From positions 159,573 to 223,572 of the forward strand of contig NZ_JAAAMU010000010.1 of assembly GCF_009909195.1 (NCBI RefSeq): DNA of 64,000 nt, in the 5' to 3' direction. Positions 54,068 to 62,415 of the stretch are shown piece by piece. The translations under genes were made by a program, and so were the position numbers. The notes under the pieces were generated by a model. That model saw only the letters and a list, made by a program, of their open reading frames with translations, was not told where the DNA came from and did no database searches. This DNA is from Paenibacillus sacheonensis (lineage in GTDB: Bacteria > Bacillota > Bacilli > Paenibacillales > Paenibacillaceae). How positions within the stretch are numbered: position 1 is the stretch's first letter; every line of letters begins with the position of its first letter.

Positions 54068-55489
54068 ATGGCGAAAAGAACGATGTTTGAGAAAATTTGG
54101 GATAACCACGTCATTCAATCCGAAGCCGGCAAACCGAGCATCATTTATATCGATCTGCAGCTCGTGCACGAGGTTACCTCCCCGCAGGCCTTCGAAGGTT
54201 TGCGCCTGACGGGCCGCAAAGTCCGCCGTCCCGACCTGACGTTCGCGACGATGGATCACAACGTTCCGACGAAAGACCGCTTCAACATCACGGATCCGAT
54301 CTCCAAACAACAAATCGATACGCTGACGCAGAACTGCAAAGACTTCGGCGTTACGCTGTTCGATCTCGACAGCATCGACCAAGGCGTCGTGCACGTCATG
54401 GGTCCCGAGCTTGGCTTGACGCACCCGGGCAAAACGATCGTCTGCGGCGACAGCCATACGTCCACGCACGGCGCGTTCGGCGCGCTGGCATTCGGCATCG
54501 GTACTTCCGAAGTGGAACACGTGCTTGCGACGCAATGCTTGCAGCAATCCAAAGCCAAAACGATGGAAGTGCGCTTCAACGGCAAACGTAAACCGGGCGT
54601 AACGGCAAAAGATATGATTCTTGGCGTAATCGCGCAATACGGCACCGATTTCGGTACCGGCTATGTTATGGAATTCACGGGCGAAGCCATCAGCTCCCTG
54701 TCGATGGAAGAGCGCATGACCGTGTGCAACATGTCCATCGAAGCCGGCGCTCGCGCGGGTCTGATCGCTCCGGACGCAACGACGTTCAACTATCTGCGCG
54801 GCCGCGAGTATGCGCCGCAAGGCGATGCGTTCGACCGTGCCGTGGCGGTATGGCAGGAGCTTGCTACGGACGAAGGCGCTGTGTTCGATACCGTTGTCGA
54901 ATTCGACGTGGACGCTCTGATTCCGCAAGTAACATGGGGCACGAGCCCCGGCATGGGGACGGACATCACGAAGAACGTTCCGGTTCCTGCGGAGCTTCCG
55001 ACGGAGAATGAACGTAAAGCTGCCGAGAAGGCGCTTGAATACATGGGTCTTGAACCGGGCACCCCAATGAACCAGATCGATATCGACTATGTCTTCATCG
55101 GTTCTTGCACGAACGGCCGGATCGAAGACTTGCGCGCCGCCGCCGAAATCGCTCGCGGCTACCAAGTCAGCGACCGCGTGACCGCCATCGTCGTTCCGGG
55201 TTCCGGACGCGTTAAGATCCAAGCGGAGAAAGAAGGCCTTGATAAAGTATTTACGGAAGCGGGCTTCGAATGGCGCGACGCCGGCTGCTCGATGTGCCTA
55301 GCGATGAACCCTGACGTTCTTGAGCCGGGACAACGCTGCGCATCGACGTCCAACCGCAACTTCGAAGGCCGTCAAGGCCGCGGCGGACGTACGCATCTGG
55401 TATCCCCGGCAATGGCTGCGGCAGCCGCGATCATGGGCAAATTCACGGATGTGCGCGATTGGAAGATCAAATCCGAAGTGCTGAACTAA
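54068..55489 (+). CDS. leuC: 3-isopropylmalate dehydratase large subunit
   Basis: Iron-sulfur aconitase-family enzyme isomerising 2- to 3-isopropylmalate in leucine synthesis, active with LeuD. The 473-residue protein shows [16 protein letters not shown], the substrate block [20 protein letters not shown] and three cluster cysteines: [10 protein letters not shown] and [14 protein letters not shown] 54068 is preceded by GAGGTGA at 5 bases; an upstream in-frame ATG at 54044 is less likely. leuD starts 28 bp downstream. Confidence 0.97.
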   Translation: MAKRTMFEKIWDNHVIQSEAGKPSIIYIDLQLVHEVTSPQAFEGLRLTGRKVRRPDLTFATMDHNVPTKDRFNITDPISKQQIDTLTQNCKDFGVTLFDLDSIDQGVVHVMGPELGLTHPGKTIVCGDSHTSTHGAFGALAFGIGTSEVEHVLATQCLQQSKAKTMEVRFNGKRKPGVTAKDMILGVIAQYGTDFGTGYVMEFTGEAISSLSMEERMTVCNMSIEAGARAGLIAPDATTFNYLRGREYAPQGDAFDRAVAVWQELATDEGAVFDTVVEFDVDALIPQVTWGTSPGMGTDITKNVPVPAELPTENERKAAEKALEYMGLEPGTPMNQIDIDYVFIGSCTNGRIEDLRAAAEIARGYQVSDRVTAIVVPGSGRVKIQAEKEGLDKVFTEAGFEWRDAGCSMCLAMNPDVLEPGQRCASTSNRNFEGRQGRGGRTHLVSPAMAAAAAIMGKFTDVRDWKIKSEVLN

Positions 55490-55517
55490 AAGGTAGAAGA
55501 GAGAGGAGTCAACCAAC

Positions 55518-56111
55518 ATGGAAGCTTTCAAGCAAATAACGGGTCTCGTAGCTCCGGTAGACCGCGTAAACGTAGATACGGATGCCATCATTCCTAAACA
55601 ATTCCTGAAACGCATCGAGCGCAGCGGCTTTGGCCAATTCCTGTTCTTCGAATGGCGCTGGGACGAGAAGGGCAACGTAATCGATTCGTTCAGCCTGAAC
55701 CAGCCTCGTTACCAAGGCTCGGAAGTGCTGATTTCCCGCGCGAATTTCGGCTGCGGCTCCTCCCGCGAGCACGCGCCTTGGGCGATTCTCGATTACGGCT
55801 TCAAAGTCGTCATCGCGCCTTCGTTCGCCGATATTTTCTACAATAACTGCTTTAAGAACGGAATCCTGCCGATCAAGCTGAGCGAAGAACAAGTCGAAGA
55901 GCTGTTCCAACGCACGGCGAAGACGGAAGGCTACAAGCTGACGGTCGATCTGGAAAACAAAACGATTTCCGACGACGCCGGTCTTAGCATTTCGTTCGAT
56001 CTGGATGAGCATCGCCGCCAGTTCCTGCTGCAAGGCCTGGACGACATCGGCCTGACGCTGAAGCACGAGGATAAAATTTCCGCTTACGAAGCGAGCCGCG
56101 TTGCGTTCTAG
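55518..56111 (+). CDS. leuD: 3-isopropylmalate dehydratase small subunit
   Basis: Swivelling small subunit of isopropylmalate isomerase. The 197-residue protein contains [34 protein letters not shown] and [20 protein letters not shown], the full LeuD signature. GAGGAG is at the right distance from the ATG. It is the second gene of the leuCD unit, which ends at the terminator at 56142. No leuA or leuB is nearby. Confidence 0.97.
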   Translation: MEAFKQITGLVAPVDRVNVDTDAIIPKQFLKRIERSGFGQFLFFEWRWDEKGNVIDSFSLNQPRYQGSEVLISRANFGCGSSREHAPWAILDYGFKVVIAPSFADIFYNNCFKNGILPIKLSEEQVEELFQRTAKTEGYKLTVDLENKTISDDAGLSISFDLDEHRRQFLLQGLDDIGLTLKHEDKISAYEASRVAF

Positions 56112-56141
56112 CCGAGCGCAGTTCGGGTTTCAATCGAAAGT

Positions 56142-56173
56142 AACCCCGGCATTTTTGCCGGGGTTTATTTTTT
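56142..56173 (+). terminator. Terminator after leuD
   Basis: AACCCCGGC (56142-56150) pairs perfectly with GCCGGGGTT (56157-56165), followed by TA-T6. Confidence 0.85.
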
Positions 56174-56300
56174 GGCATTTTATTCGCTACAATTTTCCTG
56201 AAAACGCAACTTTTTCTGACAAGCTGCGTCTAACCATTGTCTGTAAGCATCGTCTTGTACGAGCTGCTTCAAGGCGAAAAAACAGTCACTGAGGTGAAAG

Positions 56301-57791
56301 ATGAAGAAGTTTGTAACCGCTGTAATGCTGTTGTCGTTTCTCATCACTTTGTTCCCCGCGCTCGTGGGAGCAGCGGAAGCACCCAAGCTTTATCTGAATG
56401 GCAAACAATTGTCCAGCAGCGCGGAACCGAAGAACGTAAACTCCCGTATCTTTGTTCCCATTCGTACCGTGACGGAAGGGCTCGGCTATGACGTCGAATG
56501 GAAGTCCCCGAACGTGACGATCTCCAACGGAGAAACGATGGCGGTCCTGACAATTGGAAGCAAGAAAGCCGTCGTCAACGATCAGGAAATCACTCTCGAT
56601 GCACCTGCAATGATTTCAAAGAACATGACTTATGTTCCTCTTCGTTTCGTAGGCGAGCAGTTCGGTCTTGACGTGGACTGGGATGCCGATACCCGCTCGG
56701 TACATATGTACGCAAAACTCGTGGACAATCCTCCGCAATCCGGTTCGGACGGCGGCGAATCGACTGATCCGGGAGAAGGCAGCGGCGATCCGGGTTCGGG
56801 TACTGAAGAACCGGGTACAGGAGGGGGGACGACTGATCCTTCCAACGACACGGCATTGCTCAATTCCATTGTTTACGATGGCATTGGCAGCATCTACATG
56901 CCTTATGCGGGCGACTTCGGCAACGTGACGACGCAAGTGCTCCATAATCCGGAACGAATCGTCGTCGATCTGCCGTCGATGAACTTCGACCCTTATTTCC
57001 TGCCGGGCTTCCTGCCGGCTGCGAACGGTACCAAGCTCGGTGAGATTCTTGTCGATTCCAATCCGACGCTTCAGAAGATCCGTTACTCGTATTATTCGGA
57101 CAAGCCATCGACAGTGCGCGTCGTGCTCGATATGGCCGCACCGACGAATTTTAAAATCACGAATGAAGACCATGTCGTTCGTATCGACGTATTGGAGCAA
57201 ACAGGCCCGATCGTGCCGCCTCCGGTTAACCCGCCGACTACGCCTGACAAAGGCGAGTTTAAAGTCGTGCTCGATGCCGGCCACGGCGGCAAAGATCCGG
57301 GCGCGTCCAGCGTGAACGGACGCAAGGAGAAGGAGTTCAATTTGGCCATCACGCTGAAGGTGAAGGCACTGCTGGATAAGGAAACGAAAATCAAAGCGTA
57401 TCTGACCCGTTCGGACGATACGTTCGTCGAGCTGGCGGACAGGGCAAACTTCGCGAACAAATTGCCCGCCGACATCTTTGTTTCGTTCCATGCGAATATC
57501 GCGTCTTCCGCAACCGTCAGCGGCTCCGAAACGTATTACTGGCGTTCGGACAGCCTGGCGCTCGCGAAAGTGATGCACAAGCATTTGGTTGCAGGCACGG
57601 GTTTGAGCGATCGCGGCGTAAGGACGGGCAATTTCCACGTCATTCGGGAAACGAAGATGCCCGCCGTATTGCTCGAGACAGGTTACTTGTCCAACAACGG
57701 AGACAGCTTGATGCTGTATAACGCAGCAAAGCAGGACAAGCTCGCGCTCGAAATCGTAGCAGGCATCAAAGAATACTTGAAACTCGGCTAG
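56301..57791 (+). CDS. Secreted N-acetylmuramoyl-L-alanine amidase with copper-amine-oxidase-type stalk and AMIN domain
   Basis: A 496-residue exported peptidoglycan hydrolase. Residues 1-25 are a signal peptide (LLSFLITLFPALVGAAEA). Residues 28-140 form a copper-amine-oxidase N-terminal-like domain (FVPIRTVTEGLGYDVEW, TYVPLRFVGEQFGLDVDWD). A Gly/Ser/Pro/Glu-rich linker (145-182) leads to an AMIN-like domain (about 185-300), then a zinc Amidase_3 domain (about 320-495) with VVLDAGHGGKDPGA, KEKEFNLAI, VSFHANIA and LLETGYLSN. GAGGTGAAAG precedes the ATG. The lipoprotein gene follows 10 bp later. Confidence 0.92.
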   Translation: MKKFVTAVMLLSFLITLFPALVGAAEAPKLYLNGKQLSSSAEPKNVNSRIFVPIRTVTEGLGYDVEWKSPNVTISNGETMAVLTIGSKKAVVNDQEITLDAPAMISKNMTYVPLRFVGEQFGLDVDWDADTRSVHMYAKLVDNPPQSGSDGGESTDPGEGSGDPGSGTEEPGTGGGTTDPSNDTALLNSIVYDGIGSIYMPYAGDFGNVTTQVLHNPERIVVDLPSMNFDPYFLPGFLPAANGTKLGEILVDSNPTLQKIRYSYYSDKPSTVRVVLDMAAPTNFKITNEDHVVRIDVLEQTGPIVPPPVNPPTTPDKGEFKVVLDAGHGGKDPGASSVNGRKEKEFNLAITLKVKALLDKETKIKAYLTRSDDTFVELADRANFANKLPADIFVSFHANIASSATVSGSETYYWRSDSLALAKVMHKHLVAGTGLSDRGVRTGNFHVIRETKMPAVLLETGYLSNNGDSLMLYNAAKQDKLALEIVAGIKEYLKLG

Positions 57792-57801
57792 GAGGACGCA
57801 A

Positions 57802-58482
57802 ATGAAGCGGCAATCGACAAAAACAATGATGTTGGCTCTCATTGCAGCTGCCTCGATCGTCTCGCTCAGCGCATGCGGGAACAAGGAGCAGCCGCTCCAG
57901 GGCAATGAAACGAGCAATCAGAATCAGTCCGTATCCGAAGGCGGGAACGGGAATAATTCAGGCCAGTCCTCGAATAGCGGAAACGCAGCGAATACCGGCA
58001 ACAATGGCGGCGCGGGGAATTCCGATAACGCAGGCACTGCCGGCAATGCCGGCAGTGCCACCGATACCGGAACGGCTGCCGGGCCGGAGAAGAAGCAGGA
58101 AGATATCTCCGTGTATTACACGGACGATCAAATGATCGATCTTCATGCGCAGAAGAAGCAAATTGCCTACAGCGACGGGAACGAGCGACTGAAGGCGGCG
58201 TTCGAAGCGCTCCAATCGGATGGCGACAAGGGTGAAACTTCCCTGTGGAAGAACGTTCAGCTGCTTAGCGCCAAGCAAGATGGGGATGCCGTTACGCTTG
58301 ACATTCATTTGCCCGACGAAGCAAGACTAGGCGCACCCGGCGAACAGCTCGCGCTGTCGGCCGTTACGCAAACCTATTTTCAATTCAAGGATGTCGCCTC
58401 GCTGAACATACTCGTCGACGGCGAAGCCGCGGAAAGTTTAATGGGACATGAGGACCTGGAGCATCCGATCAAAAAACAATAA
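57802..58482 (+). CDS. GerMN-domain lipoprotein
   Basis: A 226-residue lipoprotein. The signal peptide ends in the lipobox LSAC with Cys25. Residues 30-95 are a low-complexity Asn/Gly/Ser/Ala linker. Residues about 97-220 form a GerMN (sporulation/germination) domain: ISVYYTDDQMIDLHAQKKQI, RLKAAFEALQS, GDAVTLDIHLPD and LALSAVTQTYFQF. Such domains occur in GerM-type spore proteins and in envelope lipoproteins. AGGAGG lies 6 bases before the ATG, and the amidase and SLH genes flank it closely, so an envelope role is likely. Confidence 0.85.
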   Translation: MKRQSTKTMMLALIAAASIVSLSACGNKEQPLQGNETSNQNQSVSEGGNGNNSGQSSNSGNAANTGNNGGAGNSDNAGTAGNAGSATDTGTAAGPEKKQEDISVYYTDDQMIDLHAQKKQIAYSDGNERLKAAFEALQSDGDKGETSLWKNVQLLSAKQDGDAVTLDIHLPDEARLGAPGEQLALSAVTQTYFQFKDVASLNILVDGEAAESLMGHEDLEHPIKKQ

Positions 58483-58499
58483 AGGGGAGCCACGCAGAC

Positions 58500-61217
58500 A
58501 TGCCGCAGCAAAAAAAATGGGTTAAGCTGGTCTCATCGTTCATGGTATTTTCTTTGCTGGCAGGTTACACCGCGGCCGAGGCCGGCACGGTTCATGCCGA
58601 TGCAGTCGTCACGACGACGAAGTTCAGCGACGTGCCTGCGGGACATTGGGCAGAGAAGCATATCGCCAAACTGGCCAGCCAAGGAATCATTAAAGGAACG
58701 AACGGCGCATTCAAGCCAAGCGACAACATCACGCAGCAAGAAGCGATCGCGCTGGCGATCCGTTTCATCGGCAAAGAAAACGAAGTGAAGACGGACGACG
58801 CGATCGTGTTTCCGGAGAACTTCAAAGTCAGTGCCTATTTCAAACCTTATATTATTCTCGCCTTCGAAGAAGGGCTTCTGAATCGCGACGAGGAGTTCAA
58901 ACTTGCCGATGCCGATGCGGCTAACGCCTGGGGAACCAAGAAAGCATCGCGCGAATGGATCACGAAGCTGATCGTGAAGGCGATCGGCAAGGAACAGACG
59001 GCGAGCGAGCTTGCAGCGACGCCAAGCTCGTTCAAGGACGGCAGCCTCATCGGCAAAGATTATGCCGGCTATGTGAACGCGGCGGTTTCCTTGAAGCTCG
59101 TGAACGGCGTGACAGCGGATAAGTTCGATCCGAAAGGCAGCATCACGCGGGCGGCAATCGCTACGATTCTGAGCCGGGCGGAACCCGTATATCCGGTTGC
59201 CTACAGCGGACAATACACCGCCATTCTGACAAGCAAGAGCGCTTCTACGCTAGGCTTGTATATGGACGGCAAAGATTCCAACGTCGACTTGAACGCGGGC
59301 ACGTACCTCTACCGGTTCGATTCCGAGAAAGCGGCCACGCTCGATCAGATCGTTCCGAATACGAAGCTGCTGGTCGTGGCGAGCGGCGGAAAAGCGCTGT
59401 ACGTCGAACAGCTTGACGACGAGCAGCAGGTCGAGAAGATCACGGGAACGGTTGACCGTATTCTGCCGAATGACAGCAAACTATGGGTGTGGGTTGATGA
59501 CGAGCCGGTAGCGATCAACTATACGCAGGCAACGACCGTAAAGGATGGAGCCGGCAATGCCATCGCAATCGGGAGCTTGGCTGCCGACAGCAAGGTCGAA
59601 ATTACCCGTGATACGTACCGCGCGAAACCGCTGGCAGTCTCGATTGCGATTCAATCGGCTCCGGTGAACAAGACCGGTCAAGGCACGGTACAAGCGGTTC
59701 AAACGGCGACTCCTTCGATCACGGTGGCCGACGCGACGACGGGGGCTTCGTCGATGTACAGCGTCGCGCCGCAAACGGATGTCGTATGGCAGGGCCAAAT
59801 CTTGGACGGCGGCTTGTCGCAGCTTCGCGTCGGCGATGTCGTCTCTTACGAGGTCAAGAATTCGGTCGTGACGAAGATCACCATCGTTCAAACATCCGCC
59901 AAGCTGATCCGCGGAGAGTTTTATTCCGCCAGCAGCGACGGCAATACGATTCAATACGTGAAGGGCTCGGGTACCGCGCAGCAAGTGCTGGAAGCGAAGT
60001 TCGTCACCGCCTCGGTCGACGTGACGATCGAAGGGTTGACGGGCACGACTGTCGGCGATCTTGTGAAGGGCGACGTGCTCGACATCTCGCTGAACGACAA
60101 AGATCAAATTACCGCGATCAAAGTAGTGAACCGTAAGGTCAATGTATTGTCAGGCGCGACGGTCGTCAGCTACGACAGCGATTTGAAGGCATTGACCGTG
60201 AAGGACACGAGCAACAATCTGGCATCCGTCTACCTGAGCGACAAAACGAAGCTGGATATGAACGGCTCGCCGGTTACGCTTAACAGCGTTGGCGGCTTGC
60301 TTCTGAAAGGGAAGAAAATCACCCTCGGCTACACGGAAAGCAAGGCGGTATTCGTTCAATTCGTGTATAAGTACACGGGCGCCGTAACGGCGGTCAATAC
60401 GAATGCGGGCTCGGTCACGCTGCTGCAAAGCAACGGCGGCGCCGTCACCTTGCCGATGGATATTCCGAGCTATGTGGAAATCGCAGGCAAGTCCTCCGCT
60501 GCGCTTAGCGACGTGAAGGCCGGCGATCAAGTTACGGCGCTGCTCAACGTCACGCAGGATAAAGTGTCTACGCTGCAAGTGCACACGGCCAAGCAGATCG
60601 AAATCTACTCGGTCGACGCGGTCGGCAAGAAGCTGAAGCTGAAAGCGGCCGACGGAACGTTCTACGACTATTCCGCCGCGACGCTTGACGTGACGAACGA
60701 GAAGGGCGACAAGCTCGCGATCGGCAGCGTATCGGCCGGTCAGCTCGGCAATCTCTATTTCGTCGGACAGAACGTCGCCTCGCTCAAATTGCTGAACGTA
60801 ACAGTCGGCCGCATCGCTTCCGTCTCGACGGATAAGGTGACAGTAGCCGATTATAACGGCTCGACGGTCGACGTCGCTCTTGGCACCGGCTATGCAGTCG
60901 TGAAGAACGGCATCACGGGCAGCTCTGCCGCCGTCCTGAGCGCCGGCGACCGCGTGGAAGCGAAGCTCGACGAGAAGGATCGCTTGGTCCTTACCGTGAA
61001 CAGCGGCGTTGCGAAGAAATTCTGGAAATACGATACGGCCTCGCGTACGTTGTCCGTCAAACGGGAGACGTTGTCGGATGTCAATACGTTTGCCGTAACG
61101 GCAGCGACCAAAATCACGCAAAACGGCGCTGCCATCGCGATCAGCCAATTGACGGACGGCGATTCTATCGTGCTTTATTTCTACCGGAATGCTTTGGTAG
61201 AGATTTCGAAAGGTTAA
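58500..61217 (+). CDS. SLH-domain surface protein with repeated beta-rich modules
   Basis: A 905-residue exported protein. After a signal peptide (residues 1-34), residues 37-225 carry S-layer homology modules (FSDVPAGHWAEKHIAKLASQ, IIKGTNGAFKPSDNITQQEA, LVNGVTADKFDPKGSITRAA) that bind the pyruvylated secondary wall polymer. The remaining 680 residues are a series of loosely related modules with Leu-Val-Gly-Asp-Val style turns (LRVGDVVSYEVK, LVKGDVLDISL, VKAGDQVTALL, LSAGDRVEAKL), probably a beta-rich stalk. No enzymatic motif is visible. GGGGAG lies 10 bases before the ATG, 17 bp after the lipoprotein gene. Confidence 0.88.
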   Translation: MPQQKKWVKLVSSFMVFSLLAGYTAAEAGTVHADAVVTTTKFSDVPAGHWAEKHIAKLASQGIIKGTNGAFKPSDNITQQEAIALAIRFIGKENEVKTDDAIVFPENFKVSAYFKPYIILAFEEGLLNRDEEFKLADADAANAWGTKKASREWITKLIVKAIGKEQTASELAATPSSFKDGSLIGKDYAGYVNAAVSLKLVNGVTADKFDPKGSITRAAIATILSRAEPVYPVAYSGQYTAILTSKSASTLGLYMDGKDSNVDLNAGTYLYRFDSEKAATLDQIVPNTKLLVVASGGKALYVEQLDDEQQVEKITGTVDRILPNDSKLWVWVDDEPVAINYTQATTVKDGAGNAIAIGSLAADSKVEITRDTYRAKPLAVSIAIQSAPVNKTGQGTVQAVQTATPSITVADATTGASSMYSVAPQTDVVWQGQILDGGLSQLRVGDVVSYEVKNSVVTKITIVQTSAKLIRGEFYSASSDGNTIQYVKGSGTAQQVLEAKFVTASVDVTIEGLTGTTVGDLVKGDVLDISLNDKDQITAIKVVNRKVNVLSGATVVSYDSDLKALTVKDTSNNLASVYLSDKTKLDMNGSPVTLNSVGGLLLKGKKITLGYTESKAVFVQFVYKYTGAVTAVNTNAGSVTLLQSNGGAVTLPMDIPSYVEIAGKSSAALSDVKAGDQVTALLNVTQDKVSTLQVHTAKQIEIYSVDAVGKKLKLKAADGTFYDYSAATLDVTNEKGDKLAIGSVSAGQLGNLYFVGQNVASLKLLNVTVGRIASVSTDKVTVADYNGSTVDVALGTGYAVVKNGITGSSAAVLSAGDRVEAKLDEKDRLVLTVNSGVAKKFWKYDTASRTLSVKRETLSDVNTFAVTAATKITQNGAAIAISQLTDGDSIVLYFYRNALVEISKG

Positions 61218-61233
61218 AGTCCGCTCGAACACC

Positions 61234-61265
61234 ATTGTCCTGGCGTTTGCCAGGACAATTTTTTA
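61234..61265 (+). terminator. Terminator after the SLH gene
   Basis: ATTGTCCTGGC (61234-61244), GTTT loop, GCCAGGACAAT (61249-61259), then a T run. Confidence 0.9.
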
Positions 61266-61318
61266 TTTCAATTCTGTGAATATAGGCGAAGAAACCGCTT
61301 TTTCATTCGGTTTTGCGG

Positions 61319-61347
61319 TTGATAAATGCGACAATTTTCGCTACACT
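61319..61347 (+). promoter_or_regulatory. nth promoter
   Basis: TTGATA (61319-61324), 17-base spacer, TACACT (61342-61347). Transcription from here begins near 61354, which rules out an upstream ATG at 61326 as the nth start. Confidence 0.6.
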
Positions 61348-61382
61348 TTGAAACGATGGTTCTATTAGGAGTTGAGCGTCAG

Positions 61383-62051
61383 TTGAAAGCGAAAGACAAA
61401 ATAACCCATGTCCTGGACGTGATCGGCCGCATGTTTCCGGATGCGCATTGCGAGCTCCATCACGGCAACCCTTTCGAACTGACCATTGCCGTATTGTTAT
61501 CCGCGCAGTGCACGGACGAAACCGTCAATAAAGTGACAGCGAACTTGTTCCAGAAATACCGAACGCCTTCCGATTACCTGGCCGTTCCCTTGGATGAGCT
61601 GGAGAACGACATTAAGCGGATCGGGCTGTTTCGCAACAAAGCGCTATTCATCCAAAAGCTCTGCCGTATGCTGATCGACGATTACGGCGGCGACGTACCA
61701 AGAGAGCACGAAGAACTGACGAAGCTGCCCGGCGTGGGCCGCAAAACGGCCAATGTCGTCGTTTCCAACGCCTTCGGCGTACCGGCGATCGCCGTTGATA
61801 CGCACGTGGAGCGCGTCTCGAAGCGCCTCGGCTTTGCAAAAGCGGATGACAACGTGCTGGAGGTCGAGAAGCGGCTGATGAAGCTGGTTCCGCGGGAACT
61901 CTGGACGGAGACCCATCACCGGCTTATATTTTTCGGGCGGTACCATTGCAAGGCACAGAACCCTCAGTGTCCCGTATGTCCGCTGCTAGATTGCTGCAAA
62001 GAAGGCCAGCAACGTATGAAACCGGCACTAAACCGCAAAACTAAGAGCTAA
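61383..62051 (+). CDS. nth: Endonuclease III
   Basis: Bifunctional DNA glycosylase/AP lyase removing oxidised pyrimidines. The 222-residue protein has the HhH motif LPGVGRKTANVVVSNAFG, the catalytic Lys in GRKTAN context and Asp in AVDTHVERVSKRLG, and the C-terminal iron-sulfur ligands C-X6-C-X2-C-X5-C (from CKAQNPQCPVC to the last Cys of CPLLDCC). TTG 61383 is proposed as start: AGGAG lies 11 bases upstream, length then equals the B. subtilis protein, and the promoter excludes ATG 61326; ATG 61356 lacks a ribosome site. Confidence 0.93.
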   Translation: MKAKDKITHVLDVIGRMFPDAHCELHHGNPFELTIAVLLSAQCTDETVNKVTANLFQKYRTPSDYLAVPLDELENDIKRIGLFRNKALFIQKLCRMLIDDYGGDVPREHEELTKLPGVGRKTANVVVSNAFGVPAIAVDTHVERVSKRLGFAKADDNVLEVEKRLMKLVPRELWTETHHRLIFFGRYHCKAQNPQCPVCPLLDCCKEGQQRMKPALNRKTKS

Positions 62052-62090
62052 ATGCTAGTCCAACCACTTAATGATAAGGATGATTAACCG

Positions 62091-62357
62091 ATGAAATGCA
62101 TTTCCGTATACACGAAAGATTTTTCGTTGTTTTCCGATATTTACGAGCAGATCATGGAAGCACCGCCGGCCGAGAACGAAGAAATTGTGCTCGAAGGCGT
62201 TACGGTAAGCGGAGCAGGCGACGTGCCCGATCAATATATTGAACGTATGCGGCAGAAGCCGGAATGCGTCGTTATGAAGGAAAAAGAACGCGGCGTGACG
62301 ATCCTGCAGCACGGCGAAGTATTCGAAATTTGCCTGCCGGCAGTTCAACTCGTTTAA
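62091..62357 (+). CDS. Small hypothetical protein
   Basis: An 88-residue acidic soluble protein (MKCISVYTKDFSLFSDIYEQ ... GVTVSGAGDVPDQYIERM ... VVMKEKERGVTILQHGEVFE). I do not recognise a family. AAGGATGATTAA lies before the ATG, a moderate ribosome site. It lies 39 bp after nth and 58 bp before the dynamin-like gene, all on one strand. Codon use resembles its neighbours, which supports it being a real gene. Confidence 0.65.
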   Translation: MKCISVYTKDFSLFSDIYEQIMEAPPAENEEIVLEGVTVSGAGDVPDQYIERMRQKPECVVMKEKERGVTILQHGEVFEICLPAVQLV

Positions 62358-62415
62358 TACGTCGCTCTGCGGTTGACTGAAAGGGAAGACGGGGAGCAAA
62401 CAGGGAGAGAGAACC

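Noticed and set aside
56616..57917. A 433-residue minus-strand open frame opposite the amidase gene
   Set aside because: Antisense shadow of a gene with complete catalytic motifs; no recognisable domain.
60150..61235. A 361-residue minus-strand open frame opposite the SLH gene
   Set aside because: Antisense shadow; Arg-rich composition and no ribosome site.
61326..61382. N-terminal extension of endonuclease III from ATG 61326
   Set aside because: A good promoter at 61319-61347 places the transcript start after this ATG, and the family begins near 61383.
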